64,000 bases of DNA from Onthophagus taurus (Eukaryota; Arthropoda; Insecta; Coleoptera; Scarabaeidae): NCBI RefSeq assembly GCF_036711975.1, contig NC_091975.1, positions 1,986,501 to 2,050,500 on the forward strand, read 5' to 3'. The position numbers were made by a program, and so were the translations under genes. Below the pieces are notes generated by a model. It was not told the DNA's origin. It made no database searches and saw only the letters and a program-made list of their open reading frames with translations. Below are positions 48,001-58,800 of the stretch, piece after piece (the first letter of the stretch is position 1; each line of letters begins with the position of its first letter).

Positions 48001-48290
48001 AAAATCAAATTTTTTTTAATCTAATCTTACTTTAATTACACGATAATTAGATGAGGAGAGGAAGTAAAGATATTTTAATAGGATGATGCAATCAGTTTAG
48101 ATAAGAAGTTGATAGGAAGTTAATTCTGCTAAATAAAAACTTTACCAATAAAAGATCCTTTGTATCGACATTTCCCAGAAATAAATTACTAAAAAATATA
48201 ATTTCATATATTAAAATAAACACAAATTTCATGAATTTAAAGAAAAACTTACAAATCTTCGGAATTCATCTCATTGGGAATCTCGGACAT
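45098..48290 (-). CDS. p53: p53 family transcription factor
   Basis: Six reverse-strand exons (48290-48253, 48188-48146, 47998-47885, 47830-47415, 47363-47162, 45247-45098) join in phase to give 320 residues. The start MSEIPNEMNSEDLFNLFL has an acidic/hydrophobic stretch like a transactivation motif. The DNA-binding domain begins VYSPKLEKLFIKM and holds VKRCLQHSH and CQSSCASGMNRRPIEVIFTLED, so the zinc ligands (C-x2-H, C-x3-C) and the DNA-contact arginines in MNRRP and VRICSCP are all present. PNKRRKTSKK is a probable nuclear signal. The last exon (FKVVGSKGKKAALEGVYNIL...) is a helical C-terminal segment in the position of the insect p53 oligomerisation domain. The last intron (1.9 kb) is filled by two transposons. 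Confidence 0.97.
45318..45942. mobile_element. Palindrome-rich TIR element in p53 intron
   Basis: The left end CCCACATAGAATGTAACAT (45320-45338) and right end (reverse complement CTCACATAAAATGCAACAT, to 45940) form imperfect TIRs. The inside is built from repeated TAGTTCTAGTGTTAGTTCTAG-like blocks in both orientations, separated by GACGGCTAAACCCGAA-like blocks, so it can fold on itself extensively. A related segment, AAAACTAGAACTAACACTTG with CTAAACCCGAA, lies at 25302-25400 in the GARNL3-like intron. No coding potential. Confidence 0.7.
45983..47129 (+). mobile_element. piggyBac-family relic with TTAA target duplication
   Basis: TTAA at 45983 is followed by CACGTTGACTGCC, and the right end reads GGCAGTCAAGGTG before TTAA at 47126; these match as 13-bp TIRs with one mismatch. 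At 46328 the plus strand reads MSYEEEQQKLWQECLSDEED, an acidic start typical of piggyBac transposases. Near 46840-46980 CHRCFVCHKRLAKTD looks like the C-terminal cysteine-rich domain. A middle part is on the opposite strand (about 46560-46790, RSMARYRSFSRSKLLQLHYA), so an internal inversion is likely. At 1.1 kb it is about half the usual length and is dead. Confidence 0.8.
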
Positions 48291-48774
48291 AATAAATCGA
48301 TTTATACTAACCTAAACTAAAATAAAGGATTAACAAGCGTTTTAAAAACCTTTATTATATATTAATTTACTCAAAAATATGATGAATAAAAAGGAAAAAC
48401 TAAAATAAGGGGATGTTTTAAACACCTGCAACAACCACAAACAACCTGTCACTCACAACACCACTTTTCGACTAACAACCCTAACAAACCTGACAGCAAA
48501 AAAAAAAAAACATAAATCATCTAACTTCACGTTATATAATTAAGAAAGAATTTTAGAAACATTTTAATTTTATTATGCTTCAATTCCAATTTTTTTAATC
48601 AAAAATTAAATCAAAATTAATAATTAATCTTTTTTAAAAATAATTTTAAATTATTATTGATTGGACCACTATGACATATTAAACTTAATATGGTAGCCAT
48701 GTTTTAAACGTCAAATTAAACCGTCAAGGTAACAATCAAATACAAATAAACAAATTTAACAATTAATTAAAATA
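48291..48774. promoter_or_regulatory. Head-to-head promoter region, p53 / TMEM216-like
   Basis: Start codons diverge across 484 bases. Two repeats of CAACAAC-type sequence at 48425-48495 (CACCTGCAACAACCACAAAC, ACAACACCACTTTTCGAC) stand out in AT-rich DNA. No TATA box is recognisable. A bidirectional promoter is inferred from spacing only. Confidence 0.4.
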
Positions 48775-49239
48775 ATGAACGTCTGTTTAACTTTCGAAGT
48801 ACTTTTGTATTTAAATTCATATTATTTCGGTTTGTTTGCGATTTGCGAGATCGGCATGAACATTGTGAAGGAAATTAACCATCCCTTACCCACTTTTAAG
48901 GCGGATTTTGGAATATTATTGATCGTCTGTTTGTTGGAATTGGTTCGATTAATTATCGCAAGGAAAGGAAATTTAACTGAAAAATGTATGTTGTTTAAAC
49001 CCCTAGTATAATCGAGAGTAACCAAATTAATTTTTTTTGTTTTAGGGTGGCCGGTATTTATTGCAGTATTATTTACTCTTCCATCTGCTTTTGGTATTGT
49101 TTATTTTATTGTATGGCAAAGCTTTGTATTACGTTTCGAATATATTATTTGTGCTATACAATTAATTTTACAAGCTACTGAAATTGTGTTTGGCGTACTT
49201 TGTTTATTACCTATATGTAAAACGACTGAGTATTATTAA
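48775..49239 (+). CDS. TMEM216-family membrane protein (ciliary transition zone)
   Basis: Two exons (48775-48985, 49046-49239) give 134 residues with four hydrophobic segments. LEVLLYLNSYYFGLF-like start (FEVLLYLNSYYFGLFAICEI), LLELVRLIIARKGNLTE and FTLPSAFGIVYFIVWQSFVL, then LRFEYIICAIQLIL, follow the pattern of human TMEM216 (LEILFFLNGWYNATYF; IEVIRLFFGTKGNL; LTFPSAMMASYYLLL; YVLRLE), and the length fits. TMEM17, TMEM80 and TMEM216 are one superfamily; TMEM216 is the best match by eye. These proteins belong to the MKS/tectonic complex at the ciliary gate, so expression in ciliated sensory neurons and sperm would be expected. Confidence 0.85.
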
Positions 49240-49966
49240 TTAAAGCTAAAATTAAAACAGTATTATTTTAAATTGTTGCAAATATTAAGTAAAGAAAATA
49301 AAAACAAAATATATTCTTTATTTAGAGTTTATTAAATTTTATTCAGCATTAATACACATTGAAATTCAATTATTAAAAACTAATTGCTAACACATCGTCT
49401 ATGACTGATTTTTCGTCTTATAATTTTTTCATTTCAAGACAACAATTACTGTTTCTAATCGTAACCTACAGTTTATGATCATTACAATTTTCTTATATGG
49501 CAGGGTGTGTTTCTTGTTTGTCGATTTTTCCCTCTCTCTTTAGTTGTTTTTAGAAACGAAATCCTTCATTCTCAAAGATTGATGGTAAAGCGTCTTTATT
49601 TGTCTCTATTGACAGACCGGAGTGTTTTCGGAAATGCTCTTTTCCAAATAGAATCTTTTTCGTAAACACAACACAAGGCGGGGAGTGAAAACTAGTCTAA
49701 CGGGAACTGAACGTTTCACTCGGATCACACAACCATTGCAGCACAATTTTTCAGTGCCGTGATCTGTCCATAGATGACGCATCAAACAACTTTTTTGGGT
49801 TCAGAGTGCCAAAAAAAATAATAATAACAGGAACTCAAAGGGCTTAATTTTTACCATTTACAATTATTTTTGCTTACTTAGGTAAATAAAGGGATTTCTA
49901 GAAGGTAGAAAGAAATAAGGATAAAAAGAAATAAAAATGGACTTAAAAAATAAAAAAGAATTAAAA
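49240..49966. terminator. Tail-to-tail 3' region, TMEM216-like / Sam-S
   Basis: AATAAAAACAAAAT near 49298 serves the plus-strand gene. TTTATT motifs at 49316-49325 and 49330 are reverse-strand AATAAA and could end Sam-S, leaving a long 3' UTR of about 640 bases with a less AT-rich block at 49600-49770. No gene seen. Confidence 0.4.
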
Positions 49967-52900
49967 TCAATTGAGGCGAAGCACCTTGGGTTGTTCCCAT
50001 GCAAATCCATCCCGTCCAAAATGACCATAGGTACTAGTCTTTTGGTAAATTGGTTGTCTCAAATTTAATTCTTTAACGATTTTACCAGGTCTCAGATCGA
50101 AATTGTTGCGGATTACGCTTAAAAGTTCTCCTTGGGATAGTTTTGAAGTACCATAGTCAAAAACTGTAATCGATAGCGGTTCTGCTACTCCAATAGCGTA
50201 CGCGACTTGTACCAAACACCTTCTGCAAAGACCTGCTTTTACCAAAGACTTTGCTACCCATCGAGCTGCATATGCTGCTGATCTATCTACTTTAGTAAAA
50301 TCTTTTCCAGAGAATGCACCACCACCGTGGGCTCCCCATCCACCATATGTATCAACAATTATTTTTCTACCAGTTAATCCAGCATCACTCTAAAAAAAAA
50401 ATAATTAAAAATTATTTAAAAAAATTAAATTAATAAAATTAAGTTATAATTAAAATAAATAATTTATCAGAATTGGTAGTTCACATCATGGTACTTCAAG
50501 AGTAGCAAATACTAAAGAAACATCATTATATTCAATATATTTTTTATTTACAATAATTTGATATATTTTTTTAATTACCTGTGGTCCACCAATAATAAAC
50601 AATCCGCATGGATTAATGTGAACGATGGTTTGTCCATCGAGATATTTCGTTGGTATAACTTCTTTGATAACTTTGTGCAAAACTTCATTTCTTAACTCGT
50701 CCAAAGATATTTTCTCACTGTGTTGGAGAGATACAACCACTGTGTGAACGCGTTGTGGGATACAAGCTCCATGTTCAAACTTGTACTCACAAGTAACCTA
50801 AAAAAAGTTTAATTGTATTAAATAATATTTCAAAATTTCGATTTATTTATATATCTTAACAAAAATGAGTTGTAAAACTTATTTTATTAAAAATGTATTA
50901 AATAATTTTTATAATAAATTGAAAACATCTATTAACTCATAGGTTAATTAATTTATTACTATGTATTATGTCAAATGTTTTCACTTAATAGAAGAAGGTT
51001 AAGTATAATATTTTTTGGGTTCTTCTTTTCATTTTTAATGCAGGACTATTACAATAATACGATTTGAAAGAGGATATTGAGGAAGAGCAGATAAGCGACG
51101 ACACGAAATGGGAAAGCAGCGAAATTATAGATATCAAGGATAATGTAAATCTAAAGTGTTTTATCAGATATATTGACGAAGACACCATACAAGAAAAGAT
51201 GAGATTTTGAAGCTTTCCAATGATTTTGTCACTGGTACAAGCACATGCAAGCTGTCATAAAGGTTTGTTTAAACAAATTCAAGAATTAGAGTGCGTCAAA
51301 TTTGTAAACTACATAAAATTTCGTCCATTAAATAGCAGACTTTTTACCAAACTATGCAAGGAAATGGGAAATGATCATAAACACCTCCTTTCGTATTGTA
51401 AACTTTGTTATTTCTAAATCAACATTTAAAAAAGATGCTATTTTTCCATTTAACGATAGATTCCACGATTGGAGTGGTTAATAAAAGTAGCATATTTGTG
51501 CGATATATAATGCTACATTCAATGAATTGAATTTAAATTTGCAAGTAATGCTTTAACAACGTAAATCTATAAAATAAGAAAGATTCTGATGAAATTAAAT
51601 AATAAAGATGATTTTGCACCAATCTGGACTAAAAATAAATTAATTAATCGTGATTTATACACAAGAATTATCACGAAAAACAACCTATAAATGATTACTT
51701 AAGTGTTTATCAATTCTTGATTTTAGCCTTGAGTATAATTTGGGATATTTAATAAATGTTTGATTAATAATACCCCTTTTTGATTCAAAAAAGAACCAAA
51801 TAGGAACGCCTAGTTAATCAAATTTTTAATTTAGCACACTTTTGGAACGTTCCAAGCAAAATAGAAAGTTGACTTTAAAATTGCTGAAACGTGGACATTT
51901 TTGTGTGCATGTTTTTAATCGTTTTTCATGATATTTAACTTACTTGTGTTTTTGAATCTGGTCTCGCCCACCAAAATGTTCCTTCTCGTCTCAAATCGGC
52001 GATTTTCTGATTCAATCTGTGCGCCAAAACGACTGTAAGCGGCATACATTCCTCCGTTTCATCAGTTGCGTAACCAAACATTAATCCCTATAGATTTAAT
52101 TATTGTCATTGATCATATAATTATTAATAAAAAAATTTGAAGCAAAACATTAATTCAAGCTAAATGTACAACCACAAATACCCCTTTTTAGTTTAAATAA
52201 ATCTAAAAAGGAACACCTCGTTAATTGAAAAATGATTTAGCACAAATTATGGAACGGTCCCACAAAGAAAAAATTCTTTTGATGTAGAAACGTGGACATT
52301 GTTATGTGCGCAATTATGAATAAATAAAAAAAGAAGCTACGATAATTAAATTAATGATAAGAGTTTTTAGTTTAGATGTGATGTAACAAAAATAATGATA
52401 AACATAAAAAATAAGAAAAATATGATAAAGAGTCAAAAGTCACTGAACCATTTCAATAAACAAAAATTAAATGAGTAGAAAAAGATCTACGCTCAAACAA
52501 GATTAATAACTAATATATATGGTTAATTATTAACCTTGTTATTTATTTCTACATAAATTACAACGCAAAGAAACAAATCAGAGCAGGAAGCGGTTCATTA
52601 TCGTATTCAAACCTGATCTCCCGCTCCAACTTCTTCTTCATTTCGATTTTCATGCACCCCAGCAGCAATATTTGGAGATTGTTGATCCAAAGCGATCATG
52701 ACCGAGCACGTTTTGTAATCGAAACCTGTTTTAAAAATATTTTAAACCCACATTCAAATATTAACATATTTAAGAATCCCCCCGAAATATGAAGAGACAA
52801 TCACATAAAGCGTAACATAACTAAGCAAAAATAAGAATAATAAAATACGAGTCCAAACGATAATAATCCCAATGAATTTAATTTAAATTATTTTATATTA

Positions 52901-54133
52901 ATAAAATGTCCTTTTTTTTTGTTATTTTATGATTTAATTTTCCCCAAAAATTTATTTCAAGTTATTCTTTTGAAATTTATACCTGATCGCCCGCCCCTAC
53001 ATCGTGTTCTTCTCGGTTCACATGGACACCGTCCGCAATGTTGGGCGATTGTTGTTCGATGGCGACCAGAAGGTTGAAAGTGCGCCAGTCAAACCCTACA
53101 TTGTTTCTTTTTTAAGTAGATTCATCTTTTTTATTTAACTTATTTATTTAATTTTTTTTTTTTAATCGATTAGACTCAAATTTTGGGAAAGAATAAGAAA
53201 AAGAAAAATTCAAATATTACAATAAAAACAGCTGGAATGTTTGATTTAAATCCAAATCACGTTTTATCTTTTATCTGGTACAATAAATAAACAAAGTATT
53301 ATTTATAAGGTTTAATTCTTTCTCCTTATTGTCTTTATTAGAATTGTCAAGGTCAACTCTATGATTAAATTATTATCAATTTCAATGTTATTTAATATAA
53401 TCAACTTTCCAAGTGTTTATGAAAAGAAAATTAACTTAAATGTAATTAATTACCTTTTGAAGAATCATCGTAGCCAATGTGAGCAACAGTTTGTCGAACA
53501 ATTTTTTGATAATCAACGTTAGCTTTTGAAGTAATCTCACCACATAATAAAACCATTCCAGTTTTTGTAACAGTTTCTAATTGTAATTAGAAAAAAATTA
53601 AATTTGAGGTTATATTGAGTTTTGTGCTTTTTGAACTTACCACATGCAACTTTTGCATCGGGATCTTGTTCCAAATGCGCGTCTAAAATAGCGTCACTAA
53701 TTTGGTCGCACATTTTATCTAGAAAAATTAAGAAAATTAAAAACAATTGAAATGAAGTTAGGGGCAAATGAAAATTTGAGGTTAGTTTAAAAAGAAGTAA
53801 AAAAAAAATACCACGTGGTTTATTACATAAGATTGCGTAAACTAAATTTAAACCGACCAATTCAAAGAAACGTTAAAAATTAAAAATAAATTTAACATTC
53901 ATCAAATTGTTATTGATTTTTCACCAAGAACAAATAATCTCGTTTCATGAATTGCAATGGAGAACGACGCCATTTGAGGGACGCAGGAGCCTCAAAATGA
54001 CTTGATTTATATCTTTTTTACCTGGATGTCCCTCGCCGACCGATTCCGAGGTGAAAAGGAAATTCGAACCGTCCTCCATGTCGAAGGGCATGTGTCCGTT
54101 GGTATATCCATTTGTTAAAGCGGTATTTGGCAT
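49967..54133 (-). CDS. Sam-S: S-adenosylmethionine synthetase (methionine adenosyltransferase)
   Basis: Reverse-strand exons are 54133-54022, 53718-53641, 53576-53454, then one of 53095-52983 or 52725-52613, 52087-51944, 50797-50579 and 50389-49967; phases agree for 403 residues. The enzyme makes S-adenosylmethionine, PPi and Pi from ATP and methionine in the cytosol. Family motifs are all present: [20 protein letters not shown] (split by intron 1), GAGDQG, and [20 protein letters not shown] with [12 protein letters not shown]. The start [19 protein letters not shown] precedes the conserved [13 protein letters not shown]. The fourth coding exon exists in two alternative forms. Introns carry a hAT relic (exon 5 to 6) and a diverged pair of repeats around exon 5. 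Confidence 0.98.
51055..51416 (+). mobile_element. hAT transposase relic (SCAND3/ZBED-like) in Sam-S intron
   Basis: Plus-strand segments, opposite to Sam-S, read [17 protein letters not shown] (51150-51200), then [20 protein letters not shown] and [18 protein letters not shown], then DHKHLL (51255-51390). The series [23 protein letters not shown] is the well-known core of SCAND3/ZBED-type hAT transposases. Stops and deletions separate the segments, and no ends or 8-bp duplication were found. Old and dead. Confidence 0.8.
51765..52310. repeat. Sam-S: Diverged intronic duplicates flanking Sam-S exon 5
   Basis: 51765-51915 and 52180-52310 share, in order, ATACCCCTTTTT, AGGAACRCCT-GTTAAT, TTTAGCACA, TGGAACGKTCC and GAAACGTGGACATT, with roughly 65-70% identity by eye and an offset near 415 bases. 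They lie on the two sides of exon 5 (51944-52087). They could be leftovers of a segmental duplication or a pair of conserved intronic elements. Confidence 0.65.
52613..52725 (-). other. Sam-S: Sam-S alternative exon 4b
   Basis: 113 nt, acceptor AAAACAG and donor GATCAG / GTTTGA. It encodes [20 protein letters not shown]...EEEVGAGDQ, nearly the same as the Drosophila enzyme as I remember it, so it is the canonical form. Confidence 0.93.
52983..53095 (-). other. Sam-S: Sam-S alternative exon 4a
   Basis: 113 nt, acceptor AATGTAG and donor GATCAG / GTATAA. It encodes [20 protein letters not shown]...EHDVGAGDQ. It replaces exon 4b at identical length and phase. The codon use is richer in G and C than that of 4b. 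Inclusion of both would shift the frame, since 113 is not divisible by 3. Confidence 0.93.
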
Positions 54134-55897
54134 TCTGAACCTTATTTATCTTCACGTCCGCGTTTTCTATAAACTTAACCACGCGACCGTAAATAATAAA
54201 CCGTTTATAATCGGTTTCGTTCCGTTCTTCGAGAGGTACTTATTGGAAAAGAGACGCTAAACACGGTTGCGATTCCTTTTATAACCTCCCTACAAATCGT
54301 TGCTATCTTCTTATTGGTTGAAATTGAAATAACAGCGCACTCCCGCGAACGAATTTTGTACCAACAATGACGTTTTTTTGTATTATTTATAGATGTGGTT
54401 GTTGCTAATGGCAACCAACAAAGTTTTTTTGAAAATACTAAAAATTTGGAATTTAAACAAATAATATTAATAATTCTTAAATCTTATTATTACTTACATT
54501 AATATTTTGTTTAATTGAAACAATTTTGAATGATGCAATTTTTGGGTTTTTTTAAATATGTCCTTCAAAGTCTTTTTACAATTATCAACTATAATAAAAA
54601 TAATAATAATAATTATTTATATGTATTAAAAAGTTTTATAAATAATTTCGAATAATACTTACGTTCTTTTCCCAAAGTTACAACTTTTTAAGTTGAGTGA
54701 GGATATCGCGTAAATGTACGATAACGGATTTGAACGTGTTCTTTTAAAGCCTCCCCACTTTTGTTGGTTTTCGAATTTAATCTCTGCGAATTCTTTCGGG
54801 GCAAATCGAAGTAAATTGTTGCAGTTAATGAACGATATACATACATATATTAATGTTTTCTTAAAGTTTTATCTATCCCTTGTTAACATTTTTTCCACTT
54901 TCTTTTAAACCAATTTACTTCATTATGATTTTTAACTTTAAAATTACATCACTTGTCTTAGCAACTGTTAATATGTTGTTATCTTGAAATATTAAGAAAT
55001 GTTTTGATTAAAATTTTGAAATAGTTCCTTTATTAATTTCTCAACCTAACCTCACTTGTCAATAAAAAAAACATAACCTAAGTAACACCCCAAAAAGATC
55101 TCGTTTTAAACCCTAATTAATTTTTACTCATTATTTTTATTAATACACTTTTTACAAGGTTTTTAATTCTGACGTTTTTTCCTGTTTTAAATTTTTAAAA
55201 CATACTTTATCTTCCAAAACAGATAACCTCTTAACGGGGGAATCTCACCATTTTTTAGGCTCAGTTTACGTCATTAAACGCCTTATTGGATGTTACCGTA
55301 ATAAATGTAACCTTTAACACATTGTCGTCTTATTTTATTAACTTATTTCATCGTTTGCGCAAATTTTATCTCGACCAAACTTTATTGTAGGCTGTTTTTC
55401 ATCATTCGATTGGGTCAACTTTAAATAAGAGATCGTCATCTTATTTCATTCTAAAAATTAAATTCATTCTTGATTTTAAAAAAAGAATAATCTATATAAA
55501 TATTTATTTAACCCATTATTCTTGATCCATTGTATAAGTCAAGAAAAAAAGGAGCTATTTAGGGTTACAAAGAATCTTATCTGTTTCGTTTAAAATAAGA
55601 AAAGAAACTTATTATAAGCTGACGCAACATTTTTAGTCCTGTAGTTGAAATAAAACTACATGACGTAGAGTTTTTGCGTCAATCCCATGATAAAATAAAA
55701 AACTTCACTTCTCAAGGAAATTAACACAAATAATTTATTCAAAAAATTGAATTTATTTTCTCATAATTATCCACACTGTCAATATACGCTTATAATTAAT
55801 TATTTTTACATCATCTAAAAAAAATTGCTTTAAACTCAAAACTAAATGACAAAAACTTGAAAATAAAAATAGATTCACTGATTGACCAAACTTTTAA
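54134..55897 (-). promoter_or_regulatory. Sam-S promoter and CCAR1 3' region
   Basis: Sam-S transcription should begin between about 54140 and 54360, the only part with mixed base composition. The rest is AT-rich with nothing recognisable. An open frame at 54714-54908 shows no family features. TTTATT motifs at about 55740-55760 are reverse-strand AATAAA signals that fit the end of CCAR1, which stops at 55898. Confidence 0.4.
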
Positions 55898-58800
55898 TTA
55901 ACTCTTCTCGATTTTAATCTCTTGATCTTGTTCTATTCCCGTTGAGTCTTCCAGTTGTTCTTTAATTTTTTCTTCTTTGGGCTCTTTCTCCCAACGGCTT
56001 TTACTTTCATCGTGCTTTCGTTCTTTCTCCAAACTTTCTTTGCTTCTCGTCTCTTCTTTAACTAAAACCGTTTTTAAAACCGGATCGATTTTATCGCGAA
56101 TATCGGTTAAAGTGTGTTGAAATAATTTTAGGTTAGTCTAAAACGAAAAAAAATATTTTTAGGTTATGTTTAAACGTCAAAATTAATTTTTAGGTTAAAT
56201 TTTTAACTTACGGATAATCTACTTAAAGTTTCTTCATTAATCCTTAATTTATCTTTGGTCTCTTTCAATTCAGAATTTAAACTTTTAATACTTCCGTTGC
56301 ATTTCATATTTTTCTCCGTCAACTTAATATTTTCACTTTTTAAGTCGACCATACGACTCTCAGTATCAATTCGAGCTTTATTACTACGCTCCAATTGAGC
56401 CATCAATTTGTTAATATCTACTAAAGCTCCATTAAACATAACTAAACCATCGTGTTGTTCTGATTCTTTGTTTTCGAAATTTTTATCTTCGATTTTCATT
56501 TTCTTAAACATTAATTCATCGTCTTTAAACACTGGTAATAATCGTTTATTACCGGCCGCTAATTCTTGTATGTTAAAATCTTTTTCTGAATCATCTATAA
56601 CAATTAAATCGTCATCTTTGGGTTTATCTGTTAATTTTCGATAATGTAATGAGTCACGCGTGATTACTTTACTGACCAATTTGCGAACTTGAGCGCGAGA
56701 TAAACTCAAACCTAACGTGTAAAGTAAATCTTCAATATCTTTTTCGAAAATGTAACCGCAATGAGTTTGGTCAAAATAAACAAACGATAATAATAAATTT
56801 CGATCTTTTGTAAACATTTTTGGTCGATCCCGTTTCTTTTTATCCGATTTATTATCCGATGATGATTTCTTTTTGTTATCACGAACGTCTTCGTCATCAT
56901 CAAAATCTTCATCATCAGAATCACCTTGTTCGGAATTCCCCATTTTCTTCGAATCTTTTCTTCGCTCCTCTGATTTTTTATCATCTTTATTTCTTTTCTT
57001 ATCATCGTCCCTTTTATCCCTTTTCGTTTCATTTCCGTCCAAATCGATTTTATCTCCATCTCCACACTCTTTTTTATTACTTCGTTTTGCATCTTCTTTT
57101 CCGTCCTTCGGTTTTTCGGGAAGATCGTAAAGCGCTTTGTAAATGTTAAAACCAAAATCGCGCATTAACATTTCGTTGAAAAGTTCGGCAAAAAGAGATA
57201 CTTCGAATGAGTGTTCTTTGGTGTCTTCCGGACGATAATCGAGAAGAAGAGAAATCGACATCACTGTGCAATCAAATTTACCGGATTTTGCTGTTTTTGA
57301 GGGGTGTACGAGAATGTGAGGTTGATCTGGGAGGGTGTAACGTTTTTCCAGGAGGGCTTTTTCTTTCTCGTCTAATTTACGATCTTCTATCTAGAATTGA
57401 AATAAATTTAAGACGTGAATTTTATAATAAAATGAAATTTACATCAGATTTTTTTTCTTCAGCATTTTCTTCCAAATCCATCTCCATCGATGATCCTTCT
57501 TTGCAATCTTCCCCCCTCTCAGCTTCGGCTTTAAGCGATTTACTAAGTTTAGCAATTAATTGTGATTTTAATCCTTTCGAATTAATTCCCCTGGCGTTCA
57601 ATTCGTTTCTTAAATCGCCGAGTGTCATTGCTTTGGGGTCGAGCTGTGAGTAAGGAGTTGGTTCCAATTTGTTCTCCCCATGGTGTTGGCCCTCTTCTTC
57701 CTGTTACCAACACAACAAATTGAAAATGTTTAATTAGAATTTTGAAACTAAAAATATCTTTGCACGTTTTTATTTTTTAAGAGACCCGATCATTTGAAAT
57801 TAAAAAACCTAATCTTAGAACTTAAAAATGAAAGGCTTATTCTTAAAAGGCTGCTTTTATAGCTTCAGCGTGGACACAAATCGTGTTTCTTTCCCCTAAA
57901 TAACAACAACTAAAAACTAGAAGAAAAAAAAATAAATAAAAAAAATTATTTAGATGCCTTTTCATCTGCGGCTTGTTGTTGACTGGAGTCATCGTGATCA
58001 CCACCACCAGGTTGATCGTTTCCCTGATCGGATTCAACCGTTGATGAAGTAGACTTCTCTGCCACAGCCGGAGAAGTCGTTGATGTTGCTCCTGCTGCGG
58101 ATGAAGTTTTGATCGTAAGCCTGCGATCCAGCTGCCTGCGATAACCGAGCTGCAAGGCGTCCCACTCGAGCCGTGTCGACAAACAGCTCCAAACGTCCGG
58201 CAAGAAGACGACGACGGTCTCGACGCGGGCCGGCACCGTTTTCCCCCTGTGGGTTCCCTCAGCCCTGCGGTAGTACAGCTCCACGAAGCGGTACCTAAAT
58301 ACGGAAGAAGACACAAAATACTCGTCAGCTCGGCTACGTGCTCTGCAAAACTTCTTACCAGGTCTATAAAAATAGATGGCAACCTCTTCGGATTTACTCG
58401 TTATTTTTTTATGAGATCTTATTTTTCCCTACCTTTAACTCCTTGGGATCTAAGTATTTTTTGGTCTCCATGGCAAGGTTGCCAGGTTTCACGATTTATC
58501 GCATGATATTACCTTTAATCCCACGATTTGACATGTACTTCTCACGATTTTATTACAAAAATAATATAATAATTAGTATTAACAAAATTAAAGTAAAATC
58601 GTAACATTTTCAACTCGAATTGTAGGTTACTGTAAATTTCTCTATTAGTTACATCTATTCGCCGCTAGATAGCGCTAAGAAATTACTTAAACTGTCATAT
58701 TTTATTTCCTTTTAATTATATCACTTTTATATACAAACGTTGTCTAAACTATTTTACTTGAATCCTATGCCTATATGTAACACATATTATTAAAATTGAG

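Noticed and set aside
54714-54908. Plus-strand frame of 64 codons between Sam-S and CCAR1
   Set aside because: No conserved features, unusual Phe/Asn composition and no upstream or downstream exon signals.
57843-57890. Possible alternative last exon of CCAR1 (frame ending CVHAEAIKAAF)
   Set aside because: An AG acceptor is present and one frame is open for 16 codons, but it would remove the conserved SAP domain and tail, and the sequence has no counterpart I know in CCAR1.
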